Source of the DNA: Blasia pusilla
Lineage: Eukaryota > Marchantiophyta > Marchantiopsida > Blasiales
DNA length: 64,000 nt
Assembly (NCBI GenBank): GCA_050084515.1
Contig: CM114274.1
Span: forward strand, 42,470,001 to 42,534,000
Direction: 5' to 3'
Part shown: one piece after another, positions 1 through 11,609 of the stretch
Layout: every line of letters begins with the position of its first letter
How positions within the stretch are numbered: the stretch's first letter is position 1
Program-made: the position numbers and the translations under genes
Notes under the pieces: generated by a model
Database searches by the model: none
What the model was told of the DNA's origin: nothing
What the model saw: only the letters and a program-made list of their open reading frames with translations

Positions 1-312
1 GGGGAATTTTTTTCCTTTTAGTTTCACTACTCCTTAAATCTAGCACCTGTCAACAACAAAAGAGGTTTGAAAGGACAGGTATCAACACCGGATGACGGTT
101 TCTCTAATCCCATCCTCTCTTAATAACATAGAGTATATTTATTTTGACCCTACTTTAAGTGGGGCCAAAGAGGAACTTTTTAGTATTATCAAGGCCTCCT
201 CTCTTTATTTTTCAGTTTACTTTCTACCCTTTCAAGAAAGTCATTGGGAAAATCATATATAAAAGAAATTGGATATTCATCTTACCCAATCATTTATGGT
301 TGTGCGAGCGCA

Positions 313-470
313 GATGGTGGCACAATGGAGATTGCAACAAGGAGTAGTGGTGACGGCGGTGGAAAAAGGCCCCTTTCTATAGTCGGCTTGACAATGGACA
401 TTGATTTGTCCCCCTAACTATAGATATGTAAGGGGCTTTAGGGGAGAGATGTGACTTGTTCCTTACATAG
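313..470. repeat. Diverged dispersed repeat, left part (interrupted)
   Basis: This segment aligns by eye with 6605-6755; both share a gtggcay...gagattgcwacaaggag start and an end near ccttac. The match resumes at 1432, after the terminal-repeat insertion at 474-1427, and there corresponds to about 6765-6960. The copy at 6605-6960 is therefore the uninterrupted version. No protein is recognised in the repeat. Confidence 0.7.
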
Positions 471-473
471 TGT

Positions 474-1427
474 TGTCGTGCGCATACATATCGCTACACA
501 ACATACATCGTTGGTCACATCTACACCACACAACACCGATCTTCCCCACACACGGGTCGATCCACACATGTACAAAAATCAACTCATACATATACATGGA
601 GATCACACAAGAATTCTTATCATGTAAAAATAAAGAGTAGTAAAAATGGCACACCCGGCCCTAAACCTCCACTCCTCAATCTACATCGACATATCGAGCC
701 TCGTCCACCTTGTGCTATCAAGAAATCCGGACGCTAGCACCCTAATCCTATCTCATACACATACAAGAGAGGTGCTCCAACGACCCAACATGAGAAAAAT
801 GATCAGCGCTCCCGCGCACAATCTTCCAAACAGAAAACAACACCCAAAACGCCACACACACGTCTCCAAGGGCTCCCCATTGAGGCAACTCGCTTGCCTA
901 CCTGCAAACAACGAATTCCCACCAGCTCCTTGACATCTTACTCATGTAAAAATAAAGAGTAGTAAAAACGGCACACCCGGCCTAAAACTCCACTCCTCAA
1001 TCTACATCGGCATATCGAGCCTCGTCCACCCTGTGCTATCAAGGAATCCGGACGCTAGCACCCTAGTCCTAGCTCACACACATACAAGAGAGGTGCTCCA
1101 ACGGCCCAACATGAGAAAGATGGCTTAAGAAATCCACCTTCCTCTCTTATATAGGGTTGGGAAGAGCCGAAAGGCTCTTCCCCTAAAAATAGCCCTCCCC
1201 TTGGTAACCTGCGCGTACAGGTTACCAGGGGTGGGTGATCTGGTCAACAAGTCATCCGGCTGTGAAAGACCTCAACATGAAAGTTGTCAGAAACAACATT
1301 CTTGACACAATGGACCTATCCTCAACCTCATCCGACATGGAAGGACAAAGTTACACTCAAGATAGTCCGTTGGCTCCTACACCCTATCCACGATAGATCT
1401 CGGCCTATCGGCTACTCAGATATGACA
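474..1427 (-). mobile_element. Internally deleted Ty3-family terminal-repeat insertion
   Basis: Read on the minus strand, the insertion runs from TGTCATATCTGAG (1427) to GCGCACGACA (474), the same ends as copy 2 at 32131-40086. Flanks are GTGT (470-473) and GTGC (1428-1431), a 4-bp target duplication with one change; the unoccupied relative at 6605-6960 supports the site. Internal order on the minus strand is terminal block A, about 140 bp of element leader, a partial second block A that restarts near the expected transcription start, then end block B. The leader-to-A join lies at a shared tttttct, so it is probably a microhomology deletion of the whole coding region. The two conserved U3 hairpins are at 1203-1226 and 1159-1182, and the TATA-like box is at about 1146-1155. 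Confidence 0.8.
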
Positions 1428-1700
1428 GTGCGCCCCTCATCTCCCGTCGAAAAATGATTTGTTATTAGGTACTATGATTCTTTATTGTAAGAAACAAATC
1501 TCCATAGCTTTGCTGCATACAGCTTGTGCTATCGCAAAAGCCAATGGGCTTTTGCGGCGGGCACAAGGTGTTGGAGATGTTGCCCCTCAATTCCATCTAA
1601 CAGTAGTCATATCTCTCTAGGTATTTCTTATCTTGTCCTTTCTTTTCTGTTGGTCAGTTTATAGAGGGCATGAATGCCCCTTTTCCTTTTTCCCCACATG
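1428..1700. repeat. Diverged dispersed repeat, right part
   Basis: This is the continuation of the repeat interrupted at 474. It shares tccatagctttgc, cttttgcggcggg and gtagtcata blocks with 6767-6960. Beyond about 1700 the resemblance fades. Confidence 0.65.
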
Positions 1701-3422
1701 TTGGTGGCCTTCATGTGGTCGATTGTTTGAATCTCCCTCTTCTTGTATTCTATATGAATATTCCATCACCGGCTTCCTTCCTTGAGGTCTCTTCTTCCTT
1801 ATTATTTAGTTTTTAAGTAAAAAATTGATAGAGTATTGCAGCCCCCACACTACGAGGAAACCATCGGCGCTAATCAATCATGATACTTCTTAGTCTTCTA
1901 CATCAATGTTTTCATAGATTCGGGGTCACGAGTAGTGCTGGCCGGCACTTTTCATGAATTTCCGTTCGGGCAGGGGAAGTTCCGGCAAGCCATGCACATG
2001 TACCGGAATTTGACGGGGCCATAATTGGGTTGATAGTGCTTTTTTGGATACCAACAGGAATTTTCCGGAATACGGCGGAGGGCCGAATGAATCCGGAAAA
2101 AAGCGATGGCTTCCCGGAAGAAGCCTCCCGGAATCCTGCCGCTTTAATTCTCGACTATCGGAAATCAAATGCGTATGTGGCATAGGGGGATTGGATGTCA
2201 TGATGGATGGTTGGATGGAGGTTATTTTGTCTTAAACAAATCCGCACCGTCAAAAAATGGTGGGACGGTGGTGAGCCCTATCCCACCATTCTTCCATCTG
2301 CGCCTGTAGCCGTTCGATCTCCATCGACGGCTTTGTAGCCACGGGTTACGGGGGAGCGTGACAGCAGCGGCTGCAAAGCCTGGGCCTTGGGTGGTTGAGG
2401 CACTCGGGGGTAGTACGCGGAGGAGGCCCTCCTGTCCTGATTCGATGAATTTTGATCTCCTCTCACTCAACATTGTGGAAGTGTTGCCAGATTGTGAACT
2501 CCCGCCGTGTTCTGCGTCCTACGTCCAAACTCCATTCTCCACTACGCAATGCCGAAGAAGCCAAACACCGCACTCGAGTCTGTAGATTTTCTCTCTCCAT
2601 GGCTCTCAGAGTCTTTGTAGTTTTGCAGCAGCATAGCTTCGCTCAATGTTTGCTCCTGCGCGACAGCCTTGGCGGTCTCATTTGCGGCCTTGCCCCAGCG
2701 TCTCCTGCCGACGTCTGCTCCAAAGGGGAAGCTCTGCTTGATGTCCGCTTCTGCAAGACAGCCTTGCCAATCTAATTTTTGGCCTTGCCCGAGCGTTCTC
2801 ATCGATGTCTGCTCCTTCTTGCTAGCTTTACCGCTCCGAATGTTTGATTTCCTGCCGTCTCTGATTTGTTGCTGCTTATTTTTGCTAGTCTATTGCTCTA
2901 CGCCTATGCCTTGCAGGTCTACTGCTCGATTAGGTACCCTATGTCTCCGAGGCTCCGCCGTGCTATGCAGCTACTTCTGTGATTTTTCTGCACATCATAT
3001 GTGCTACATCCGCAGACTCGCTGTCCATGTTTCAATTTTCTAAGCAACTCCGGCTTCCTTTCTTAGATGCACATTGTTCGGGTTTTCTTTCCAAAGCTTG
3101 TGTCTCCGGAGTGCGGGTTTGGTTGTGAGTTTCCTCTACGGATCCGCACTTTAGTTTAGCGTTAATATATTTTCTGTTTCGTTTTTTGATGATATGATTT
3201 GGTTGTTGCTTCACATCGTGCCCCGTTGAAGTCTTGAAGTTGCAAATCGGCTTCCGTTATAGCCGTTTTGCAACTTTCCACATTCTGGTCGCCTGAGTGT
3301 CACACTTGGGGATTGGTTCAATCCGACTGTCACATTTGGGTAGTGGATTCAACTCTCAGCTTGCAGAGATTTGCACATGTTGCAAATACTCGGATGTTTA
3401 GATTAAGTTTATTGAAGTAAAG
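1701..3422. other. No recognised gene; GC-rich leader-like sequence before hAT copy A
   Basis: No open frame here resembles a known family. The part from about 2240 is richer in G+C than its surroundings and rich in C/T runs, like the sequence in front of hAT copy B (17770-18470), although the two do not clearly align. It could be the 5' untranslated region or promoter of the hAT element. Confidence 0.4.
2662..2815. repeat. Imperfect tandem repeat, unit about 95 bp
   Basis: Two units start with gacagccttg at 2662 and 2757. Both contain gccttgccc.agcg followed by gtctgctcc. The second unit is shorter and diverged. Confidence 0.55.
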
Positions 3423-3441
3423 TTTAGGGTTTAGGGTTTAG
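3423..3441 (+). promoter_or_regulatory. Telomere-like motif (telobox)
   Basis: Two and a half units of TTTAGGG lie in tandem about 180 bp upstream of the hAT copy A start codon. In plants such short interstitial motifs (teloboxes) occur in promoters, and the unit is the plant telomere type. A role here is inference only. Confidence 0.45.
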
Positions 3442-3623
3442 TTAGTGCTTTGGAAGTCCGCGTTCTTTACTTGAAGCTCTGTAGCACTAGCTCCGCCCAA
3501 ACTCTACCATGCGATTTGAAAGAACATGCCCTTTGCGTGACAGCAGGCCATTTGCTTGAGCTTGGGACACCTGTTTGATTTGTATCCTTGTTTCCGACAT
3601 TTGAGTCTATTTATTGAGGTTAA

Positions 3624-5832
3624 ATGGCCAAGAGACAGAAGACGATGAGTGCTTTCTTAGACAAGGGACGTCAAAACAATGTGCCAGATATCATTGCATT
3701 TTCTGGGTCATCTGATTATAAAGATGAAAAACCTACGTCAAGCAGTAGTGTAGCCTTATCTGAGAAAGTTCACGTATCTTGGAAGGACGTTTGGTACTCA
3801 ATGTACGATTGGATTGACTATGATTCAGCTCTTGGTAGAACTTTTTGTAAAGTCTGTAGGAAGGGTAAGGGGAAGAGTGCTTTTGCTAGATATGGAGCAA
3901 TTAATTGCAAAGTCTTTGCATTCACCAACCACGCCAAGGCCAATGAGCATATCAAGCTCTCATGGGCTGCAATGGAGGTAAGCAATCGATGGCCAAGGCC
4001 ATTCCGACAACAAACCGAACTTGTGAAGTAGCCCTCTTAACATTGTTTAGGTGTGCATACTTCCTCGCGAAGCAGGCTATTCCATTTCTAAAATTCCCCA
4101 ATCTCTGTAAGTTAATGTTGTCTATAATGCACCTATAACCTGAGATCTTTAACATGATGAAAAGAGTTGCAGTGAAATATCTTATTATATCAGCCAAACT
4201 TTGCAGAGAATAACTCCTTCCAGAGTTCGGGCCTCTCCCTTTTTTGGTTTCATGATTGATGAATCCACCGACATATCTGTTACAGGTCATTTAGTTTTGT
4301 TTGCCACTTTCATTGAAGAGGCTCAAGCAGAATGTTTTTTTCGAGGATTACTTCAATGCAAATCCAAATCTTCTAATGCTATTACTGAAACATTGGTGCA
4401 ACTAATCAAGGATGGAGGGTTGGAGGTTTCCAAGATGGTAGCATTTGGATCTGATGGGGCCTCGACAATGGTAGGTAGCCAGACAGGGATAGCTTCACAA
4501 ATGAAGCAAAAGATGAACCCCTACATTCTATGTGTTCATTGTGTTGCTCATAGGACAAATCTTGCTGCTTTGTCTGCTGAGAAAGCAGCTGATTGCAAGT
4601 CGATATCTAAAGAAGTAGATTCCATTCTCAATGCTATTGCTGGTTACTTTAGGAGGTCCTCCAAGAGGAAAACAGTTCTAGCATCTTTGCAAGAGAAGTT
4701 TAATGACTCCTAACGAGTCATGAAGAGATACTATAAAATACGATGGTTATCTTGATGGCAAGCTGTTTCCACATTGTGTGATTCTCTAGAATCGGTATTG
4801 AGTTATTTCAGGGATATCTCTCCTTCGGAGGATGATGGGAATGCTAGTAATTTATTTAACAAGCTGAGATCATTCCAAATGATGTACCAGTTGTATTTTC
4901 TGGATGATATTCTTTCCATGCTTGCAAATCTGAGCAAGATTTTTCAGTACAAGTTTGTGGATGTTAGCATTGTAGGAAATATTTAAATTCCGAGATAGCT
5001 TCTATCACTATGAATTTTGTGATGGAAACACATGACCTAAATGCATCGACATTCTCTGAAGAAACCGGATATCACATTTAATCTGATTTTGGGCCTCCAG
5101 GTGGCTATCTTTGACGTTTACAATACGAGGTAAGGGATAAAGGTTCCACAATATAGAGATGTCCCGAGATCGTACAGGTAGGGACTTGGAGGACGCCTTA
5201 TTCTTTTAGAAAAGGTTTTCTGAAAGTGTGTGTTCAACTTTACAAGAACGATTTCGAGATAACCATCTCATTGGTGCAATGAAAATTCTAAACCCCTTGC
5301 ACATGCCTTCTAGACACGTGGGATTGTAAGGATCTTAATGATTTGTGTGGTCATTTTGGAGTTGAATTACCTTTTAGGGGTCAGTTGCAACCTGCTCTAA
5401 TTAATTCTCCTATTGTGAAACAAGAGTTTCAAGCTTTCAAACTGATGGCTACCATAGAGTGGAAGGATCGTAACTTTAAAGATGTATGGGCTATGGTAAG
5501 TTGGAGTCCCTCTTTGCAATGTAAATTTTTGAACTTTTTTGGTTTTAGCAAATATTGCTAGAGTCCAATGTGTGAGTATTGCCATTTGTGAGAGAGCATT
5601 CTCCATTCAGATTATGATCAAAAGAAAATCTCGCAATAGATTGTGGACTAAATACTTAGATGTTGTTTTGAGAATTGCCTTAGAAGGATTTTTCTTTGAT
5701 AATGAGGAGTTGTTGTCTGAGTCTATGGTGTTTTGGAAAAATTCTGCCCATTTTAGGTATCTATTTGCTAGTCCAGAAAAATATTTGTCTCCAAATGTGG
5801 GAGAAGACAAGAGTGAAAAATCTACAAAGTAG
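3624..5832 (+). pseudogene. hAT-superfamily transposase, copy A (decayed, ZNF862-like)
   Basis: This is a decayed DDE transposase of the hAT superfamily. Homologous pieces run through successive frames. The N-terminal part (3624-4031) has a BED/TTF-like zinc finger with CKVC and a later NHAKANEH. A frameshift near 3975 breaks the frame. The catalytic core (4201-4713) has FMIDESTD, then FGSDGASTMVG and CVHCVAHRTNL. The next pieces are at 4774-4986 and 5343-5561. The C-terminal dimerisation region (5539-5832) has AICERAF followed by a leucine-rich stretch. The in-frame TAA near 4711 corresponds to CAA in copy B. With several stops and shifts it cannot encode an active enzyme. The family assignment is firm; the exact subfamily is not. 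Confidence 0.85.
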
Positions 5833-5867
5833 GATGTTTATAAATTTGTTTGGTAGGGCCCTTTTAA

Positions 5868-5897
5868 AATACTTGGAGCCCTAAAGCTCCAAGTATT
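5868..5897. repeat. Short hairpin after hAT copy A
   Basis: Twelve-bp arms (aatacttggagc and gctccaagtatt) are separated by a 6-bp loop, 36 bp after the stop. The same hairpin, longer and perfect, follows hAT copy B. A second weaker stem (atccttggc ... gccaaggat) follows in both copies, so the pair belongs to the element's 3' end. Confidence 0.7.
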
Positions 5898-6589
5898 CTA
5901 GAGGGGGAGAATCCTTGGCTCCCAACCGGTGGGAGTATTATCATGTTCAACTCTTGCCAAGGATATCATAGAATGTGGAATGGAGAACTACAATTGATGT
6001 ATTTGAAAGTGAATAGAGTGTTGGAATTCAAGTCTTTAGATTGTGGGAGTGAATGAATGGGAAAAGGTGGAATTCCACATGAAAAAAAAATTCGAGAAAT
6101 ATTCAAATGGCCGGATTACTGCTTACGATTTGGAAAAAAAAAGGAAAAAAATTGGAGAGCGTAAATTTGGACGAAAATTTGATGTGGAAAAAAAAACTAA
6201 TTTTCAGATTTCCACAGATTAATATTAAAAATATCAAAAAAACTTGTACACATTATAAGAACCAACCAGAGCCGGTAACCTAAGAAACCGGGTAATAGTA
6301 AATATTACCAGTAATAGTTCAAAAAAATCTTCCCAAAACTTGTTCTAGGTTGCCTCCCCGTTGACAATGATGGGGCCATTGACAGATGTCGGTCGCCGGA
6401 AAGACTTAGCTCGGAAGTCTGTTTCTACTTCTCAGCATTAGCTGTCATCGCTGGATGTCGGAAGGAAATGAAATAATTTTTTTCTTTTTTTCTTTTTTTC
6501 TTTGTTTTGTTTATTCATAGGATGACTTTTGAAGTTATGCTTGCCGTGAGCGTTCCGCGAGGGTTCGATCCCGTTTGGACGTTTCCAAA
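5898..6589. other. Non-coding sequence, no gene seen
   Basis: AT-rich sequence with A- and T-runs, probably the 3' flank of the hAT element running into the next repeat. I see no supported open frame or RNA gene. Confidence 0.5.
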
Positions 6590-6960
6590 CGGGAGCCCAA
6601 GTGGTGGCATGAGGGAGATTGCTACAAGGAGCGGCAGCGGCGGCGGTCAAGAAGACCCACATTTATAGTCAACTTCATGACGGACATCAATTTATTCCCC
6701 TAACCATTGAGATGTACGGGGCTATGGGGGAGAGGTTTGACTCATTCCTTACGGATTGCGCCCATCATTTCCAGTCGAGAAATGGGTTGTCCTTAGCCAG
6801 TGCGATACTTTATTGTGCAACGGGTCTCCATAGCTTTGCAGCGTGCCCAGGCAAATGGTCTTTTGCGGCGGGCTCAGGCAGTTGGAGTCGCCAATGCTAG
6901 AGGCCCACTTAGTAGTAGTCATAGTTCTCTAGGTGTTGTTGATATTGTCTCTGCTGTTGG
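6590..6960. repeat. Uninterrupted copy of the repeat at 313-470 / 1428-1700
   Basis: It aligns in order with both halves of the split repeat near the left end and lacks the 954-bp insertion, so it shows the approximate pre-insertion sequence of that site. The open frame at 6619-6900 is not similar to anything I recognise and the split copy does not keep it. Confidence 0.7.
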
Positions 6961-7079
6961 TGATTTTGGTCATTAGGGGGAAGACCCCCTTCTTTCTCCT
7001 CGGGCCCGGTTTTGGCCCCTTGAGGTTTCTTTGGCTCTCTATGCCCCCTCATTTGTATCCTGATGGGTTTCCCATCCTA

Positions 7080-7860
7080 TTTTCTATTTATATTTTACAC
7101 TCTTCTTTATAAAAATTCTCTATTTATATTCTACACTTTTTTATAAAAATAGAAATTATATTAAAATTTTCATTTTAAATCTCAAAAGAGATTTAAAATG
7201 AAAATCTCAAAAGAGATTTAAATCTCTTTTGAGATTTAAAATGAAAATTTTAATATAATTTCTATTTTTTTATTTCTAAAGTATAAGAAAATTTTAGTTT
7301 TAAATAATACCCATCTTCCCTAAATAATTTCATTCCTTCGTAAAAGTTTGAACAATTATTATTCTTCTCTTTCCACTCTTCCCAAAAAAAAACATTCACT
7401 ATCTAAATTTTTTGTTAATTTTAATTAAAATAATAATTTTCTTTTTCCATTAAAATTAATTTTCTTCTCCCAAAATATCACACGTGAATTGATAAGATTA
7501 TTTTTAAAAATAATCACATTATTCATTTCAAATTTTTTGGATATTTACCATAATTACTCCACTTTATTAATATTTATAATCTCCCATCATAATATTAAAT
7601 AGATTATTACTTGATTAATATTTTTTAATCCATTTGAATCCCTATCCGATTTCTTTTTTATTTCTACAGTCTGATATGATTAAAAAAAGTTATCGTCTTA
7701 TTATCTCACTATCTTGTACTATTTTGGCATATGAGATTGCCAATTATTATATATATATATCCGCTCACACAAGAATGGCCATGACCCACATGTTCCCCGT
7801 GCCTGTGAAATATATATCTATTCTATAAATAGTTTCTTATGATTACCTATTTTAAGCTGT
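7080..7860 (+). repeat. AT-rich dispersed repeat, copy 1, with a 50-bp foldback
   Basis: From about 7305 to 7760 this stretch aligns with 13205-13850, sharing blocks such as cccatct.ccctaaataatttca, ttctttttccatt and gattgccaattatt. A third copy in reverse lies at about 52050-52500. Copy 1 also holds a perfect inverted repeat with 50-bp arms (7145-7194 and 7220-7269, 25-bp spacer). It has no coding capacity, so it is probably a non-autonomous element whose ends I cannot define. Confidence 0.65.
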
Positions 7861-8089
7861 TTAAATTATAAGAAAACCATATGTAGATTTTAAAATTTTC
7901 AAATACTATAAATACCATATAATTATTAGGAGAAGAACTGGAAAAGCTCTCTCCTATGATATGTTCTAATATAAGAAAAATCTCTAAAAGTTTATATCAA
8001 CGTGTCAAGATAACGAGATCCACTTTATTATTCAAAAGAAGGGTTGAAAATTGTCAGGAAGTATGGTGAAACCAAATAAAGCATATTTT

Positions 8090-8382
8090 ACTCCCTCCGG
8101 ATACGAGCTATATTTATGTTCTTTGAGAAAGAGATTATCTTAATGCCACTACTTGCGAATAGTCACATATTCATGAGGAACCTCAAATGGCCACTACATT
8201 TAGTCACATATTCTAGCCCTTCCAAATACACTCCCTAACAACAAGCACAACCCAGTTCGGGGAGTGTTTTCGTGTAACTCGGTACATTCCCAGGAATATT
8301 CGTATTGTGAACTTATTGCATTAATAAGACTACATATTCTTATTAATGCAATAAGTTCACAATACGAATATGAACGGAGGGA
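8090..8382. mobile_element. Possible Stowaway-like MITE with an internal foldback
   Basis: The left end reads CTCCCTCCGG just after a TA, and the right end reads CGGAGGGA, resembling the CTCCCTCCGT ends of plant Stowaway (Tc1/mariner) MITEs. Inside lies a perfect inverted repeat with 33-bp arms (8296-8328 and 8339-8371) and a 10-bp spacer. The right-hand TA duplication is not seen, so the call is tentative. Confidence 0.35.
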
Positions 8383-8456
8383 ACATGCTAACTCTGTTTT
8401 GGGTTTCGGGTGAGTGTTTACTCCGTTTACTCCGCCGGTAATGGAGCCGGAGGAGT

Positions 8457-8536
8457 AAAGGTTGTGGTGGTGTGCAGGCTGCCGCATTTTACCCCATATG
8501 GTAAAATGCGGCAGCCTGCACACCACCACAACCTTT
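8457..8536. repeat. Perfect 37-bp inverted repeat, 6-bp loop
   Basis: Arms 8457-8493 and 8500-8536 are exact reverse complements around ccatat. The arms contain gtggtggtgtgcaggctgcc. The shape resembles a small-RNA hairpin precursor or a foldback element, but neither is shown. Confidence 0.75.
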
Positions 8537-8571
8537 AGGGGGGAGACGAGTGGATTCTCCGTGGAAAAAGA

Positions 8572-8690
8572 GAGAGATGCATTCCATAAAAACGAGTGAT
8601 GGAAAACTCATCGGAAGTAAAAAAAGGGGGATTTAAAGAGTCAAAACGTGAATGCCCCAACAAGACCAGAAAAGGGGGCATTCCCCCTAA
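8572..8690. repeat. Short dispersed repeat, copy 1 (pair with 12794-12908)
   Basis: Both copies share ataaaaacgagtgatggaaaa, a catcggaagta block, aaagagtcaaa and gaccagaaaa, in order. Function unknown. Confidence 0.7.
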
Positions 8691-11605
8691 CCTAACGACG
8701 AAACTCACTCACAATATCAACAAGAGAACTCTGACTAGTACTAAGTGTGCGGAAAGAGTTGTATGCGGAATTCAACCCATACAAAATAAACTTCATTTGG
8801 TGCCCATAATATACAAAATTTGATATATATTTAATGAGAACCATCCTAACCACTCAACTATCTAAAAATTAGAAGGCACACATAGGTAAGTTAATTATCA
8901 ATACAAAATACAAAGGCATTAAATTGAAAAACATTGTATTGCATACGATAAATCACATACACGATGCAACGACGGTTCGGAACACAAGCGAGTTTATGAG
9001 GATTACACCTTATGAGGGATGCCATGGGACCGAAGGGGAAGGTAAACCAGATCTGTGCTCGGTTGGCGGAGACGTTGAGACGCATTAGTTTCGGGTCCGT
9101 GCTGCCGATTCAGGAAGTATGCACTATGCAGCACGGCTCACGTACGTGAGCTTGGAATACTTTTCACTTGCACAAGTCCGTTAACGCGATCTGCAGCTCA
9201 AGTTGATTTTGGAAGGTTCCTCAGGAAAAAAATATGAACCTCAATAAAAACGCATGATGAATACAAAAGAGAGGAGAGGAGAGTGAAGTAACCGAAGGAC
9301 ACCCCCGGCCCTGAAAAAGTAGAAGGGACTCGGTCCTCAGGAGGACTTGGGGAGAGCTAGAGGATATCTTTGTATTCATGATGGTAGTAGGTCAACTGGA
9401 AAGTTATCCAGCTTTGTATACAGAATTAGTCTTCAGAGCACAGTCTGAATTCGGCTGTAGATGAGAGTGCATGTACTGTAGCTGGATGCACAGAGTTTTG
9501 TGATTGACTTCGTCAGGGCACTACACGACGTTTTATATGACAGATAAGGGCGTTTAATTTCAAAAGGTGCATCTTGCGTTTCCCTTTTCGCCTTCATTCG
9601 ACGCTGTAGATGTCAGTGATAGGGAGTTGACCACGAACAGGTCACGATGTGATGTTTGTGTGCATTGCGACGGGTTTCCAATAATTGAGTGGCCGATCAT
9701 GTGAGGTGAAATTCTACAGGCAATTGTGTGTTCGTGATGTCGATATCGAATATAGATGGCAATCGTGTTTGTTGATAGTTCTGGATCGCCATGTCTGCCT
9801 TGAAGAACCCACCGAGTCTGTCGAGCAGGGACTGTAATGGATCTAGAGCTTCGAGCGGCCATATATCTGCGCCGGTTCTTTTGGGATAAAGTAAGAACTC
9901 TATTTACGGGGAACCATTCATCTTCGTTTCGACTGACAATCGAATGACTGTAAGTTCGCACGTTTCGGTCTGAATTGGGGAGTTGATCGATTTACTACAC
10001 AGCTAGAGAAAAAGCATCATTCTCTCCAAAGCGTCTCCATCGAGTTTGATTGATGCCACAATCATCGAGCAGGCGACAGTCGAGACATGGCGGGATTCGG
10101 GTCGCGGAGGTCCTCTTACCAGGAAGAAAAAGCCTCACCTCGAATTGGTCATAATCGGTTTACTGGATTTGGCTCATATCTCGATTAAAACCAGCGTTTC
10201 CTCTCCTTTCAGCATTGCTATCTCTCGTCACAATCATCGGCCCATTTTCAATCATGAAACATTCACTGTTCGTCCAATCAGAATGTTAGAGGAAAACTCG
10301 GGAGATCTTTCGAATTTCGTCCGCAGAAATCACAAGTTTGGAGTGGGCGACAGCTTATGTAGAAACGGATATTGAATTAATGAGACTTCACAGAAGAAAT
10401 ATACAGGTTGAACGATCGGCCGACACTTTCATGTGCTTCGCACGCCTCAATCAGTATCAACCGACATAATAATACTCCTTATCTGGCCAATTGTCACTGA
10501 TGTCTAGTGTAGTAGCAAATGAACCATTCGGAAACGCTCCCACTGCACTACTCCAGTCATCAGCTTATTACCAGATCAAATTGAATCGAGCCACTGCCTT
10601 CGGACTTTTATTTTTCACAATTCGGTGGTGAGAGTTGAAATTCGACTTGCCGTCCTGGTCGTTCACCTGTACGCGACCGAATGAATTGAGTCAACTCAAG
10701 TTGCATGTGTATGCACGCAGGCATGCATTCCCGAGTCCCGACGCCCATTCCACTTTTCAGAAGATCTACAGATGGGAAGGCGGCGGACGGGGAGATATGG
10801 TGCCCTCCGGCAACAACCCACGATTCGATGAGGCTTGTCACCGAGACTCTGCAGTTGACATCTCTACGATTCATCGGACTCAGAGGTTGGGGGGGGGAGG
10901 GGGCGGGGGGGTTCTAGCGCCTGAGAAAGTCTAGATAACCTTACACTCACGCCCTTGGTAAGAAATGAGATATTGGTAGGAGGGGCAGAAGTTGAGTGGA
11001 TGATTTTCATTTGTTCTGCTGTCATTAATGTAAGGGACGCCGAGAAGGCTACTGCTGGTTCTTGTTGTCTACTCCAGGATAACCCCAGATGATTTGAAGT
11101 ACGTCTGATTCCATTGGTGCGTCTCGGAATCTAAGCCGGGCAAGTCATTGATTGACTGATTGGAATTTATAACTCTGAGAAAGGCCGGAGGCAATTGATG
11201 TCTATGCTTGGAACTGAAAGCCTTGGATTTTCTAAGCATACATATCCCGGGAGCATGCATAGCCGATCTCAGCTAGGTGGCCCAGGCGTAGCTTCCACTT
11301 TGTCATAAAACCTTATGATTTGCGCAACTCCCACAGTGAAATGAACACATCTGGAGTGGGAATGAGATTCGTCCACAACTCGAAACTCTTAAAGACTCTC
11401 TTTAGAGAAGAGCGTGACTGACATCTAAATTAAAGCTGATTTGAGCAGATGCGCTCCGATGAAGACTTCAAGATTGTCAACAATTCGATACCTTCTCCTC
11501 AATTTGTCCACAATTCACTAGGAGCCAATGACAGAAGAAGCGAAGGAGGTAGATGGAAGGGGAAGCACCAACATACCCGCAATCCACTCATAGACAGATT
11601 TGCCG
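8691..11605. other. Single-copy-looking intergenic region downstream of the dirigent gene
   Basis: I found no repeat shared with the rest of the window and no open frame with recognisable domains. The longest frames (9560-9961 minus; 10046-10375 plus) have compositions like shadow frames. A G-rich run occurs at 10886-10909. Base composition is more balanced than in the flanking repeats, which fits ordinary gene-flanking DNA. Confidence 0.5.
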
Positions 11606-11609
11606 ATCA

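Noticed and set aside
6619-6900. 93-codon frame in the dispersed repeat
   Set aside because: The other copy of the repeat does not conserve the frame.
9560-9961. 133-codon minus-strand open frame
   Set aside because: No recognisable motif, odd composition and no homologue elsewhere in the window; treated as chance.
10046-10375. 109-codon plus-strand open frame near the dirigent gene
   Set aside because: No domain or signal feature, and no promoter or splice evidence.
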